Shown here in pieces: positions 56,315-64,000 of a DNA stretch of 64,000 nucleotides (the first letter of the stretch is position 1; every line of letters starts with the position of its first letter). The position numbers and the translations under genes were made by a program. The DNA lies in the NCBI GenBank assembly GCA_016185525.1, contig JACPNK010000002.1, positions 62,001 through 126,000 of the forward strand. The letters are read 5' to 3'. This DNA comes from Candidatus Yanofskyibacteriota bacterium. Lineage in GTDB: Bacteria; Patescibacteria; Paceibacteria; 2-02-FULL-40-12; IGHO2-12-FULL-4. Below the pieces are notes generated by a model. That model worked only from the letters and a program-made list of their open reading frames with translations. It had not been told where the DNA came from and made no database searches.

Positions 56315-56758
56315 ATGATTATGAAGTTTTTGCCGTATCTTTTAATTGCAGGTCTTTTATCGGTATTTTTACTCGGCAGTTCGGCCGTTAATTTCGGTTC
56401 CGACCACGGCCACGGAAATAACACCAGAGGGTGTATCATTTCCGCAATTCAAGGCACGGCTTGTCCTGAAGAAAGCAACGCATTTTCTTCGGCCATTTTC
56501 CATATAAACATTCTTAAAAACACGATAATGGCGTTTTTAGGACAAAACCCGGAATTAAACTTGTTTAGTTTAGTCTCTGTTTTGTCTCTTCTGTTTTTTG
56601 CAACAGCGTCTTTTTTAACTTTACCGGCCACAAGTCTGAACGGAAAATTATTCAACTTTTTATCTTTAGCAAAATATAGGATTCCGTCTGCGCGCCAGCA
56701 AAGATATTCGGCATGGCTGTCTCTATACGAAAAGAGGGACCCTGCTTTGTCATTTTAG
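56315..56758 (+). CDS. Unknown membrane protein with His/Cys loop
   Basis: A 147-residue protein: TM helix (PYLLIAGLLSVFLLGSSAV), an outside loop with FGSDHGHGNNTRGC and GTACPEES, then a second helix (LFSLVSVLSLLFFATASFLT) and a basic tail. The DHGHG and the two Cys could bind metal. It is the first gene of a run ending in a metal-transporting P-type ATPase. The true start may be the second ATG at 56321. Confidence 0.65.
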   Translation: MIMKFLPYLLIAGLLSVFLLGSSAVNFGSDHGHGNNTRGCIISAIQGTACPEESNAFSSAIFHINILKNTIMAFLGQNPELNLFSLVSVLSLLFFATASFLTLPATSLNGKLFNFLSLAKYRIPSARQQRYSAWLSLYEKRDPALSF

Positions 56759-56835
56759 ATTTCCGCTTTTCAGCAACTTGTTTTAAGTTTTGCGGAAATC
56801 TTTGGTTGATAAAGCAGTTTTTATTTATAAAGATT

Positions 56836-57339
56836 ATGAACAAAAACACAATTATCGGACTTATCATCATTACTGTCGGTCTGTTCACTCTGATTATGTT
56901 TCTTAAGCCGCAATCAACTCTTGACAACGGCGCTTCCATCAGTAATCCGACAAATAGCGGACAGATAAAAGCAGAGGAAACGTTTTTTGATTTCGGAACA
57001 ATTTCAATGGCTGCGGGAAAAGTCAGCCATATGTTTAAAATTAAAAATTCCGGCTCCGGAAATGCCGAGATCAGTAAAATTTATACTTCCTGCATGTGCA
57101 CTTCGGCCAGTTTAGTCAGAGATAGCGGCCGCAAAGGGCCCTTTGGCATGCCGGGGCATGGTTTTATTCCTAAGATTAACGAATCGCTTAATCTTAATGA
57201 AGAGGCGACCATAGAGGTTGTTTTTGATCCGGCGGCGCACGGTCCGGCTGGTGTCGGTAAAATAGAGAGGTTGATTACGGTCGAAGTTGAAAATGGTTCT
57301 CCTGTAGAGCTTACGTTTTCCGCTTTTGTAACGCCATGA
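56836..57339 (+). CDS. DUF1573 protein, membrane-anchored
   Basis: A 167-residue protein starting at ATG 56836; the frame upstream is non-coding. After a TM helix (IIGLIIITVGLFTLIMFL) comes the DUF1573 beta-sandwich: FFDFGTISMAAGKVSHMFKI, ISKIYTSCMCTSASL with the conserved S-C-x-C-T, and ATIEVVFDPAAHG. DUF1573 proteins sit outside the membrane, often beside thiol or copper genes. Overlaps ccdA by 4 bp. Confidence 0.85.
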   Translation: MNKNTIIGLIIITVGLFTLIMFLKPQSTLDNGASISNPTNSGQIKAEETFFDFGTISMAAGKVSHMFKIKNSGSGNAEISKIYTSCMCTSASLVRDSGRKGPFGMPGHGFIPKINESLNLNEEATIEVVFDPAAHGPAGVGKIERLITVEVENGSPVELTFSAFVTP

Positions 57340-58115
57340 AAAAACTTTACATTTTAATTGCAGTCGCAATAGCAATATTCGGCATAGTCGGATTTTTACA
57401 GAGCGGCAACTTTGGCACAACAACGCTTTGGAAAATTAGCAATGAAGGCAAATGGCTTCTGCCGCTGGTAAGTATCGCCGCCCTGATTGACAGCATCAAT
57501 CCCTGCGCTTTCTCAATTCTGCTTTTAACTATCGCCTTCCTGTTCAGTCTCGGAAAAATGCGTTCAGGAATTCTCAAAATAGGTTTTTTCTACATTTCAG
57601 GCCTGTTTACGGTCTATGTTTTAATCGGGCTTGGCATATTGCAGGCTCTCCACATATTCAACACGCCTCATTTTATGGCAAAATTGGGAGCTATTCTGCT
57701 GATACTTTTTGGGTTAATCAATCTTATCGGCCATTATTTCCCCAAATTTCCGGTTAAACTAAAAATACCGGACGCAGTCCATAATAAAATCGCCGGATTG
57801 ATGGAGGCCAGCTCTCTGCCCACAGCCTTTTTTCTGGGAATTCTCGTCGGACTTTGCGAGTTTCCTTGCACCGGAGGGCCTTACTTGCTTGTTTTGGGAC
57901 TTCTGCACGACCAGGCGACTTATCTGAAAGGGCTTGGGTATCTTTTGATCTACAACTTAATTTTTATCCTGCCTTTAGCGTTAATTCTTTTGATAGCCAG
58001 TGAACAAAGCCTGCTGGACAAAGTCCAAAAATGGCGCAAAGAGAACATTGGCAGTATGAAATTGTGGAGTTCGCTTGCTATGATTGGTTTGGGAATAACA
58101 ATATTATTCTTTTAG
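57336..58115 (+). CDS. ccdA: CcdA/DsbD-type thiol transport membrane protein
   Basis: A 259-residue protein with about seven helices. The redox Cys pair is placed as in CcdA: ALIDSINPCAFSILLLTIAF and LVGLCEFPCTGGPYLLVLGL. It carries reducing power from cytoplasmic thioredoxin to the outside, opposing the DsbA/VKOR pair upstream in the window. Neighbours suggest that reduced thiols are needed for the metal proteins that follow. Confidence 0.9.
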   Translation: MKKLYILIAVAIAIFGIVGFLQSGNFGTTTLWKISNEGKWLLPLVSIAALIDSINPCAFSILLLTIAFLFSLGKMRSGILKIGFFYISGLFTVYVLIGLGILQALHIFNTPHFMAKLGAILLILFGLINLIGHYFPKFPVKLKIPDAVHNKIAGLMEASSLPTAFFLGILVGLCEFPCTGGPYLLVLGLLHDQATYLKGLGYLLIYNLIFILPLALILLIASEQSLLDKVQKWRKENIGSMKLWSSLAMIGLGITILFF

Positions 58116-58119
58116 AAAT

Positions 58120-58617
58120 ATGGAAAATAAAAAATTTGAAGAGTTAATCAAAAAAATCCAGAAAGCAAAACAAAGCGGCGGCTTGGATTTGTCATTGGAA
58201 GAAGATTTGAGCATAGCTATTATGAACTTGGTCAGCCTGGAAGAACACTTCTTTTTCACAGCCTCTAAAACGGAAAAGCCGGAATATTTTGATTTGTTAA
58301 ACGAAGTCAGAAGCATCCGCAAGGCTCTTCTTGGAAGAATGATTAAAAATTCGGAAGGCGAAGTCTGGTGTATTTCTAAGCATCTTCTGGCCGGAACCAT
58401 GAGGCTTGCGGAAGTAGGCACAAAGTACTTGTCAGAAGGAAAAAAGAAAGATGCCGAAGAAGTTTTTGGACAGGCCTACAAACTTTACTCGCTGTTTTGG
58501 GCGGTTCGTTTGAAATTGACAGACATCTCCGGGTTGAAAAAGACTGACGACCCTAAAAAGCCATGGTCATTTGAGGATATAGTAAATAAACTTGTTGACT
58601 GTTGTGAAGAAAGATAA
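58120..58617 (+). CDS. Unknown helical protein, 165 residues
   Basis: A soluble helical protein: DLSLEEDLSIAIMNLVSLEE, then HFFFTASKTEKPEYFDLLNE and GEVWCISKHLLAGTMRLAEV. The E-E-H-F-F-F-T pattern plus a C-terminal Cys pair (VDCCEER) hints at metal or thiol chemistry. I do not recognise it by family. 4 bp after ccdA and 11 bp before the next gene. Confidence 0.65.
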   Translation: MENKKFEELIKKIQKAKQSGGLDLSLEEDLSIAIMNLVSLEEHFFFTASKTEKPEYFDLLNEVRSIRKALLGRMIKNSEGEVWCISKHLLAGTMRLAEVGTKYLSEGKKKDAEEVFGQAYKLYSLFWAVRLKLTDISGLKKTDDPKKPWSFEDIVNKLVDCCEER

Positions 58618-58628
58618 ACAACTAACAT

Positions 58629-59534
58629 ATGTTCAATATAAAAAAAATAAAAATTGAAGATAAATATATTTTACCCTTAAGTATTTTGGTTTCAGCAGTA
58701 GTTATTTCCGGCGCTTGGGTCTACATATCAAGGCTTAGTCTTGATGAAAAAAGAGGAGATTTGAGTGCTTCCGCGCTTAAAAAAATTGAAGAAAAAATTC
58801 TGCCGAAAAAAGGTTTCGTTCTGCCTGTTAAGTGGGGAGACCTTGGAATAAGATTAACAGAAGCCGGAGTAATTGATGCGGAAAAGTTTGAATCGCTTTA
58901 TAATGAAAGAAGCAGACTTGACCCGGAAAGCAAACAACTGCTCTCCGGGGCGGAAAACGACTCGCTGAAGATTACTCCCGACAATTCGCAGGTTCTGCTT
59001 AATCTTTTATGGGCCTTGGGCTTGGGCAACAAGAACGACATTTTAGAGAAAGGGGAGATGGTTGATGAAAGATATGGCGGAGCGGACAAATTTGCTTCCA
59101 CCGGTGGCTGGACGTTGGCAAAAGGCAATTCTATGGATCATTATTCAAAACATGGCTTTGTGGTTTTGACGCCCGAACAGCAAGCGTTGGTTGAAAGCGT
59201 CTCAAAAAATATATACCGTCCGTGTTGCGGCAATTCCACTCACTTTCCTGATTGTAACCATGGCATGGCTATGCTTGGATTGCTTGAATTGATGGCTTCG
59301 CAGGGTATATCCGAAAAAGATATGTACAAATATGCTTTGCAGGTCAATTCTCTCTGGTTCCCCGACACCTATCTGAATATCGCCAAGTACCTGAAAATAA
59401 AAAAGATTGACTGGAATAAAGTTGAACCAAAAGAACTTCTCGGAGCCAACTTCTCCAGCGCTTCCGGTTACCGTCAAGTTTTGTCGCAAATCCAGCCGGA
59501 AACCAAACAAGGCGGGGGAGGTTGCGGAATTTAA
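58629..59534 (+). CDS. Membrane-anchored Cys/His-rich orphan, probable metal-binding
   Basis: A 301-residue protein: N-terminal TM (PLSILVSAVVISGAWVYIS), a helical middle, a region around residues 198-215 with RPCCGNSTHFPDCNHGMAML, which holds three Cys and two His, and a C-terminus ending GGGGCGI. The CC-x-x-x-x-H...C-x-H arrangement looks like a copper or iron site. It would face outside. Directly followed by the P-type ATPase (13 bp), so a metal chaperone or donor role is plausible. No named family recognised. Confidence 0.65.
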   Translation: MFNIKKIKIEDKYILPLSILVSAVVISGAWVYISRLSLDEKRGDLSASALKKIEEKILPKKGFVLPVKWGDLGIRLTEAGVIDAEKFESLYNERSRLDPESKQLLSGAENDSLKITPDNSQVLLNLLWALGLGNKNDILEKGEMVDERYGGADKFASTGGWTLAKGNSMDHYSKHGFVVLTPEQQALVESVSKNIYRPCCGNSTHFPDCNHGMAMLGLLELMASQGISEKDMYKYALQVNSLWFPDTYLNIAKYLKIKKIDWNKVEPKELLGANFSSASGYRQVLSQIQPETKQGGGGCGI

Positions 59535-59547
59535 CATCAATAAATTT

Positions 59548-61749
59548 ATGGAAAATATTAAACAAACTTATACCTGTCCGATGCATCCGGAAGTTATCAG
59601 AAATGAACCGGGGCTTTGTCCCGGTTGCGGCATGGCGCTGATACCGAAAACGTCTGCGGCCAAAGAAGACAAACCGGATGGCTACGATATTTCAGAGCTA
59701 AGCCACAAGAACCACGAAGCGGCGATGCCTGCCCGCCATAGCCTTGGCGACGGAGGGACCAACCCGCAAATGGCCAAGAAAATGGAGCAGGATATGCGCC
59801 GCCGGTTTTGGGTTTCTTTTTTGCTTTCAATTCCGATTTTTCTTTATTCGCCGGTAGGTGAAAAGGTGCTTGGTTTGGTTCTGTTTTCGCCGATATCAAT
59901 CAACTGGTTGCTCTTGATTCTGACTACGCCGATTGTTTTTTGGACCGGTTCAATTTTCATAACCGGCACTTATTATTCACTCAAAGCCCGCAAGCTTAAT
60001 ATGTCGGTGCTTATCGCCACCGGCGTTCTGGCGGCGTATCTTTTCAGTGTTCTGCTGACTTTATTGCGTCCGGAGTCAGAAACATTTTACGAAGCGGCAG
60101 CTCTTTTGGTGACTTTTGTTTTGTTCGGCCATTGGATGGAAATGAAATCCCGCCGCGGCACGTCCGATGCCTTGCGCGCTCTTTTTGATTTGGTTCCGCC
60201 GCAAGCTAGAGTTGTAAGAGATGGCAGAGAAGTTTCTGTTCCCAGCTCTGAAATTATTCATAACGATATTGTGGTTCTCCGGCCCGGCGACAAGGTGCCG
60301 GTTGACGGCATAGTCACAGAAGGAGAAAGCGCGATTGACGAATCGCTGGTTACCGGCGAGTCAATTCCGGTTTCAAAAAAGAACGGCGATAAAGTTATCG
60401 GTGGTTCGGTAAATCAAACCGGCACGGTTAAATTTAAAGCCACTCAAGTCGGTTCGGAAACGGTTCTGGCTCATATTATTAAGCTTGTGGAAACGGCGCA
60501 AAATTCCAAAGCGCCGGGACAGCGCATTGCCGACACAGCGGCCGGTTGGCTGGTGGTTGTTGCCGTCGGTTCGGGATTGGCGGCATTTTTTGGCTGGTAT
60601 TTCGGCGCCGGCGCCGGACTTCTTACAGCTCTTACTTTTGCGATTTCAACGGTAGTAATCGCTTGTCCTGACGCTCTCGGCCTTGCCACGCCGACAGCCG
60701 TCGCTGTCGGCACCGGCATCGGCGCCAAACACAATATTCTTATCAAAGATGCGGCGACTCTTGAGAACACTTCCCGGATTAACGCCATCATTTTGGACAA
60801 AACCGGCACGCTCACGGAAGGAAGACCGAAAGTCACAGACGTTGTGGCGCTTAACGGTTTCAACGAACACGATGTTTTGCGCTACGAAGCCAGTTTGGAA
60901 GCCGGTTCCAATCATCCTCTATCCAAATCTATTTTTGAAGAGACCGTAAAACGTAACGCCTTGCCGCTTGAACCGATAGAAAACTTTGAGTCAATCGCCG
61001 GTTACGGACTTAAGGCGCGAATTGCCGGTAAAATTGTTTTTGCCGGAAAAGAGAAACTGCTTCAGAACAACGGTATCGCCACCGAGCCGATGAGAAACGT
61101 TCTTGACCAACTTGCCGGAGAAGGGAAGACTTTAAGCTTATTAGCTGTTGATGGAATTTTTGCGGGTGTTGTTGCCGCTGCAGATCCGCCGCGGCCCAAT
61201 TCTAAAAAAACCGTAGCGGCGCTCAAAAAACTCGGCATGGAAGTGGTGATGATTACGGGAGACCACGCAAAAGTGGCGGAAGGCGTCGGAAAGGAGCTGG
61301 GCATTGACCGGGTTTTTGCCGAAGTTTTGCCTGAAGACAAAGCAAAGTATGTTAAAAAATTGCAAAGTGAAGGCAAATTTACGGCGATGGTCGGCGACGG
61401 CATCAATGATGCGCCGGCACTAGCGCAAGCGGATATCGGCATAGCCATCGGCGCCGGTACTGATGTCGCCATTGAAACCGGCAACATTGTGCTGATGAAA
61501 TCCGACCCTTACGATATTGTTGCCGCTTTGCGTTTGAGCAAAGCTACGGTTACCAAAATGAAACAGAATCTTTTTTGGGCGGCGATTTACAACTTGCTGG
61601 CTATTCCCGTTGCCGCCGGAGTGTTTTATAATTCTCTTGGTTGGTCTTTGCGTCCGGAAATTTCCGCTCTGCTGATGTCGGCCTCTTCAATAATTGTTGC
61701 AACTAACGCCGTGCTGTTGAAAAGAGTAGAGCCTGGGCTTAAAAAATGA
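59548..61749 (+). CDS. Heavy-metal P1B-type ATPase with CPD motif
   Basis: A 733-residue metal pump; ATG 59548, upstream frame belongs to the previous gene's shadow. N-terminus has a small heavy-metal-binding domain (YTCPMHPEVIRNEPGLCPGC). Catalytic parts: VTGESIPV (actuator), DKTGTLTEG (phosphorylated Asp), SNHPLSKS (HP locus), MVGDGINDAPALAQADIGIA. The membrane metal site reads ACPDALGLATPTAVAVGTGI: C-P-D rather than the copper-type CPC or CPH, so the ion is uncertain. A repeat-like piece (PARHSLGDGG, 59727-59757) is inserted in the linker. Confidence 0.92.
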   Translation: MENIKQTYTCPMHPEVIRNEPGLCPGCGMALIPKTSAAKEDKPDGYDISELSHKNHEAAMPARHSLGDGGTNPQMAKKMEQDMRRRFWVSFLLSIPIFLYSPVGEKVLGLVLFSPISINWLLLILTTPIVFWTGSIFITGTYYSLKARKLNMSVLIATGVLAAYLFSVLLTLLRPESETFYEAAALLVTFVLFGHWMEMKSRRGTSDALRALFDLVPPQARVVRDGREVSVPSSEIIHNDIVVLRPGDKVPVDGIVTEGESAIDESLVTGESIPVSKKNGDKVIGGSVNQTGTVKFKATQVGSETVLAHIIKLVETAQNSKAPGQRIADTAAGWLVVVAVGSGLAAFFGWYFGAGAGLLTALTFAISTVVIACPDALGLATPTAVAVGTGIGAKHNILIKDAATLENTSRINAIILDKTGTLTEGRPKVTDVVALNGFNEHDVLRYEASLEAGSNHPLSKSIFEETVKRNALPLEPIENFESIAGYGLKARIAGKIVFAGKEKLLQNNGIATEPMRNVLDQLAGEGKTLSLLAVDGIFAGVVAAADPPRPNSKKTVAALKKLGMEVVMITGDHAKVAEGVGKELGIDRVFAEVLPEDKAKYVKKLQSEGKFTAMVGDGINDAPALAQADIGIAIGAGTDVAIETGNIVLMKSDPYDIVAALRLSKATVTKMKQNLFWAAIYNLLAIPVAAGVFYNSLGWSLRPEISALLMSASSIIVATNAVLLKRVEPGLKK

Positions 61750-61764
61750 TATAATGTTTAAGTT

Positions 61765-62235
61765 ATGGACTTTTCTTTTTTAACTTACAAACCTGTTTTG
61801 ATCGGTCTGCATCTGGGTTTTGCCATTCTGGGAATTGATGCTTTTTTGTGGCTGACAGGTGAATTTTTAGCAAACACTTTTGGAAAATTAAGAGTTAAAA
61901 TTGCGGCTGTAATCGGCGTTGCCGGTTTTGCTTTAAGCTGGCTAGCCGGCGGTTATTATTATGTGGTTTATTACGGCAAATTGGTAAAACCGGTGATAAA
62001 AGAAGGTGTTGCGCCTTGGGCTCATGCGATTTTTATGGAAACAAAAGAGCATATTTTCCTTTTTGTAATCCCACTGGCGGTTACGGCTTTGCTTCTGGCA
62101 TTTCTCAAAAGAGAGGAGATAAAGGAATATAATTTGTCCCGTTTGGCGACTGTTTTAGTGGTATTAATTGCTTTACTGGGACTTTTAATCGGAGCGATGG
62201 GTTACATTATTTCAGCCGCCGCCCGTTGGGGCTAA
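61765..62235 (+). CDS. Polytopic membrane protein with conserved His
   Basis: A 156-residue protein of about four helices: LIGLHLGFAILGIDAFLWLT, AGGYYYVVYYGKLV, WAHAIFMETKEHIFLFVIPL. His residues at helix ends could bind heme or metal. Family not recognised. 15 bp after the ATPase, so part of the same transcript. Confidence 0.65.
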   Translation: MDFSFLTYKPVLIGLHLGFAILGIDAFLWLTGEFLANTFGKLRVKIAAVIGVAGFALSWLAGGYYYVVYYGKLVKPVIKEGVAPWAHAIFMETKEHIFLFVIPLAVTALLLAFLKREEIKEYNLSRLATVLVVLIALLGLLIGAMGYIISAAARWG

Positions 62236-62274
62236 GTAAAAAAATTTTTTTAAATTTTATTTTTTAAGTATTGT

Positions 62275-62595
62275 ATGAAATCTCTTAAACTAATTTACTC
62301 TTCGGCGGTTGCCGCGATTGTTTCCGTAATTTTTACGGTTGCCATTACGGTTTTGGGCGAACTCTCCGTTCCGCTCAAAAACTGGCTGACCGATTTTTCC
62401 GGACACCATTGGACCAGTAAAAGCATATTTTCCGTTTTGATTTATTTTGTTGTCTGGGGTTTGGCCTATTTCTACTCCGGCGCGGTTTCAGCCAAAACTG
62501 TCCGCAGAGCTTTGATCAATCTGATTATTTTTTCCGTGGCTGGAATTTTAGCAGTGTTTTTATTTTTTACCGCTCACTATTTAAATTTTTTTTAA
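62275..62595 (+). CDS. Three-TM membrane protein, 106 residues
   Basis: Three hydrophobic helices (SSAVAAIVSVIFTVAITVLG; IFSVLIYFVVWGLAYFYSGA; LIIFSVAGILAVFLFFTAHY) with a His-His-Trp turn (SGHHWTSKS) outside. Unknown function; similar size and spacing suggest it works with its neighbours. Confidence 0.65.
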   Translation: MKSLKLIYSSAVAAIVSVIFTVAITVLGELSVPLKNWLTDFSGHHWTSKSIFSVLIYFVVWGLAYFYSGAVSAKTVRRALINLIIFSVAGILAVFLFFTAHYLNFF

Positions 62596-62605
62596 TTAAA
62601 ACTTT

Positions 62606-63082
62606 ATGACAAAATTTCAAAAAATATTTTTGTTTTTACTTCGTCTGGCTATGGGCTGGCTGATGTTTTATGCGGGCATAACAAAAATTATTAACCCCAG
62701 CTGGTCAGCGGAAGGTTACTTAAAAAGCGCCAAAACTTTTGCCGGATTGTTTAACTGGTTCGCTTCACCGGAAATTCTGCCGGTTACCAACTGGCTTAAC
62801 GAATGGGGCTTGACGATTCTGGGAATTTCTTTGATTTTGGGAATTTTTGTAAGGCTGACTTCAATTTACGGCGTTGTTTTGATGCTTCTTTATTATTTTC
62901 CAGTTCTGGATTTTCCGTATGCTGGCGAACATTCTTTCATAATTGATGAGCATATAATCTATGCGTTAGTTTTGCTGTTCTTTGCCGCTATCCGCGCCGG
63001 CCGCGTTTGGGGTTTGGAAAACCGGTGCGCAAGACTGCCCATTTGCTCAAAGTTTCCGAGATTAAGAAACTGGCTCGGCTGA
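62606..63082 (+). CDS. DoxX/DoxD-family membrane protein
   Basis: A 158-residue four-helix protein. RLAMGWLMFYAGITKIINPS, then GLTILGISLILGIFVRLTSI and DEHIIYALVLLFFAAIRAGR, match the DoxX/thiosulfate:quinone oxidoreductase small-subunit group. In bacteria these are linked to redox stress and quinone chemistry. The basic Cys-containing tail (RCARLPICSKFPRLRNW) is unusual. Confidence 0.8.
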   Translation: MTKFQKIFLFLLRLAMGWLMFYAGITKIINPSWSAEGYLKSAKTFAGLFNWFASPEILPVTNWLNEWGLTILGISLILGIFVRLTSIYGVVLMLLYYFPVLDFPYAGEHSFIIDEHIIYALVLLFFAAIRAGRVWGLENRCARLPICSKFPRLRNWLG

Positions 63083-63110
63083 TATAGTTATCAGGTAACG
63101 GTATCAGTAT

Positions 63111-63133
63111 AAAAAAACCGAGCTAGGCTCGGT
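63111..63133 (-). terminator. Rho-independent terminator after the NUDIX gene
   Basis: Reverse strand: ACCGAGC-CTA-GCTCGGT followed by TTTTTT. It ends transcription from the NUDIX gene. Confidence 0.8.
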
Positions 63134-63143
63134 AGTTACACTT

Positions 63144-63242
63144 TAACTAATCTTGGATTGGGACGAAAACGACGTCCGGCTTTAGCGCAAAGTTCGCCGT
63201 CCACTAAAACAATATCGGCGCTGAAACCTCCAGATTATTCAT
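63144..63242 (-). pseudogene. Possible small frameshifted gene after the NUDIX gene
   Basis: An ATG at 63242 with AGGAG upstream reads MNNLEVSAPILF and stops, while another frame continues SADIVLVDGELCAKAGRRFR and PNPRLVKV to a TAA before the terminator. The sense of the second frame and the good ribosome-binding site suggest a broken or shifted 33-35-residue gene. Weak evidence. Confidence 0.3.
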
Positions 63243-63243
63243 C

Positions 63244-63777
63244 TTAATTCTCCTTTCTTTTTCTGTTTTGCTTTTGAACCTGCCGCATCATTTCTTGATG
63301 AGTCGGCCAACCGATTTCGGGCGGGTTTTTAATGTCAAACCAGTTTACTTCTTTATTTTCCTGCGGGTCGTTATTCCTAATTTTGCCTTTAGCTGTTGCG
63401 TAATAGAAAAATACGAGATGCCCCGGGCTTCGCGGGTCTTCATTTGATTCGGTAAAATTGATAAATCTGGCTTTTATGACAACAAGCCCCGTTTCCTGCT
63501 CCACCTCTCTCTTGAGAGCGGCTTCCGGATGTTCTCGATACTCCACAAAACCTGCCGGAAAATTCCAAGTATTCTTATATGGGTCTCGATTGCGCTTCAC
63601 CAAAAGAATCTTGTTTCTCCTGATTATCAAGCCAACCGAAGCCAAGCCGACGGTCGGGTAATGAGTCCAGCAGTTGCAGTAAGTACAGACCTTTCTTGGC
63701 GTTCCGTCCGTTGTCCAGACAGAAAGCCGGCTGGCGCAATACGGGCAGTATTCGTAATCGGATAATGTAATTGGCAT
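63244..63777 (-). CDS. NUDIX hydrolase with N-terminal zinc ribbon
   Basis: A 177-residue pyrophosphatase. The N-terminus has two Cys pairs, YCPYCASRL and VCTYCNCW, forming a zinc ribbon like that of NADH pyrophosphatase-type NUDIX proteins. The NUDIX box is complete: G-FVEYR-E-HPEAALK-REVEQETGL. Likely hydrolyses a nucleoside diphosphate linked to another moiety; substrate unknown. Promoter at 63816-63844 on the same strand. Confidence 0.92.
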   Translation of the reverse strand: MPITLSDYEYCPYCASRLSVWTTDGTPRKVCTYCNCWTHYPTVGLASVGLIIRRNKILLVKRNRDPYKNTWNFPAGFVEYREHPEAALKREVEQETGLVVIKARFINFTESNEDPRSPGHLVFFYYATAKGKIRNNDPQENKEVNWFDIKNPPEIGWPTHQEMMRQVQKQNRKRKEN

Positions 63778-63815
63778 AATTTTTTCCTGTTTTTTTAAAG
63801 TGCAAGCCGTTTTTA

Positions 63816-63844
63816 AAATAGCACAAGAGTTACTATAATGTCAA
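63816..63844 (-). promoter_or_regulatory. Promoter of the NUDIX gene
   Basis: Reverse strand: TTGACA (63839-63844) and CTATTT (63816-63821), preceded by TGTG, with a 17-nt spacer. The -35 is perfect, the -10 weak. Confidence 0.5.
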
Positions 63845-63881
63845 GGAAAACGTCACTAACGGGGAAGTTTTGTGTAAGTAA

Positions 63882-63904
63882 AAAGCCGGCAACCAGCCAG
63901 CTTT
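63882..63904 (-). terminator. Terminator of the gene at the right edge
   Basis: Reverse strand: AAAGCTGGC-TGGTT-GCCGGCTTT followed by TTACTTAC, a few bases after the TGA of the partial gene. Confidence 0.75.
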
Positions 63905-63917
63905 AAAAAGATACACC

Positions 63918-64000
63918 TCAAACATCAGTAATTTTTCTGGCTCTGATTTGAGCCAAAAATACATCGGTATTTTCAATAAGTCCCCTTTGCAAAATTCCTT
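63918..64000 (-). CDS. C-terminal end of a gene entering from the right edge
   Basis: The reverse strand reads GILQRGLIENTDVFLAQIRA then RKITDV and TGA. About 27 residues are visible, followed by a terminator, which supports a real gene end. Family cannot be told. Confidence 0.55.
   Translation of the reverse strand, partial: GILQRGLIENTDVFLAQIRARKITDV

Noticed and set aside
1..64000. CRISPR array or rRNA operon
   Set aside because: No regularly spaced identical repeats with unique spacers and no recognisable 16S, 23S or 5S sequence were seen.

Overview
The window looks like a piece of a small-genome Candidate Phyla Radiation (Patescibacteria) chromosome, most likely Parcubacteria-like. This is inferred from the gene set: compact housekeeping genes, a TrwB/VirD4-like ATPase typical of these genomes, GtrA and glycosyltransferase 39 membrane proteins, a four-helix-bundle rRNA-intervening-type protein, many orphan coiled-coil proteins, and intergenic spaces filled with palindromes. 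TAA, TAG and TGA all end genes normally, so I see no reassigned stop codon. There is no rRNA and no CRISPR array; one standard tRNA (Gln, UUG) is present.

Layout. 1-1157: start of an ABC exporter (minus strand, runs off the window). 1472-6028: a small membrane protein, holB, frr, rseP and proS, separated by 160-190 bp intergenic hairpin elements. 6044-7630: about 1.6 kb with no credible gene but two strong promoters, dense nested hairpins, a tRNA-like domain and a terminator; it reads as one or two large structured non-coding RNAs. 7676-12866: an rRNA-intervening-type protein, then mreB-mreC-mreD-mrdA (cell shape and wall elongation) and greA. 12852-18128: an accessory locus of unknown function with a divergent promoter and four copies of a TTGAC-N5-GTCAA operator, paralogous proteins sharing an N-terminal motif, and a paralogue interrupted by an in-frame TAG. 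18275-23207: lysS, serS, alr, ftsQ. 23332-30717: an SPFH lipoprotein, a broken histidine phosphatase, glmS, small membrane proteins and two polytopic glycosyltransferase-like proteins. 30815-38484: orphan coiled-coil proteins, a DMT transporter, a zincin-like protein and the TrwB-like ATPase. 38497-41369: gtrA, dnaX, MFS transporter.

41372-47218 is an accessory island that begins at tRNA-Gln: a type II restriction-modification pair (N4-cytosine type methyltransferase and MvaI/BcnI-like nuclease) with membrane partners, then a cassette (small membrane protein, HAD phosphatase, unknown protein, P-loop kinase) bracketed by two identical 85-bp repeats, then a small structured RNA with its own promoter and terminator, and a possible nuclease toxin. 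47346-50792: a GH13 enzyme convergent with glycogen synthase. 50972-54629: DsbA and VKOR (disulfide formation), YggU, a transglutaminase-like protein and an M24 peptidase. 54645-56289 (minus): an unannotated 36-codon peptide gene, an attenuator hairpin and an unrecognised 471-residue protein, arranged like a peptide-modification cassette. 56315-62595: a co-directional thiol/metal module (DUF1573, CcdA, a Cys/His-rich orphan, a P1B ATPase with a CPD motif, membrane proteins), followed by a DoxX protein and a NUDIX hydrolase.

The strongest candidates for something undescribed are the large structured RNA at 6.0-7.6 kb, the TTGAC-N5-GTCAA locus at 12.9-18.1 kb, the peptide plus 471-residue protein at 54.6-56.3 kb, and the family of intergenic hairpins whose stems covary while the loop sequence is conserved.
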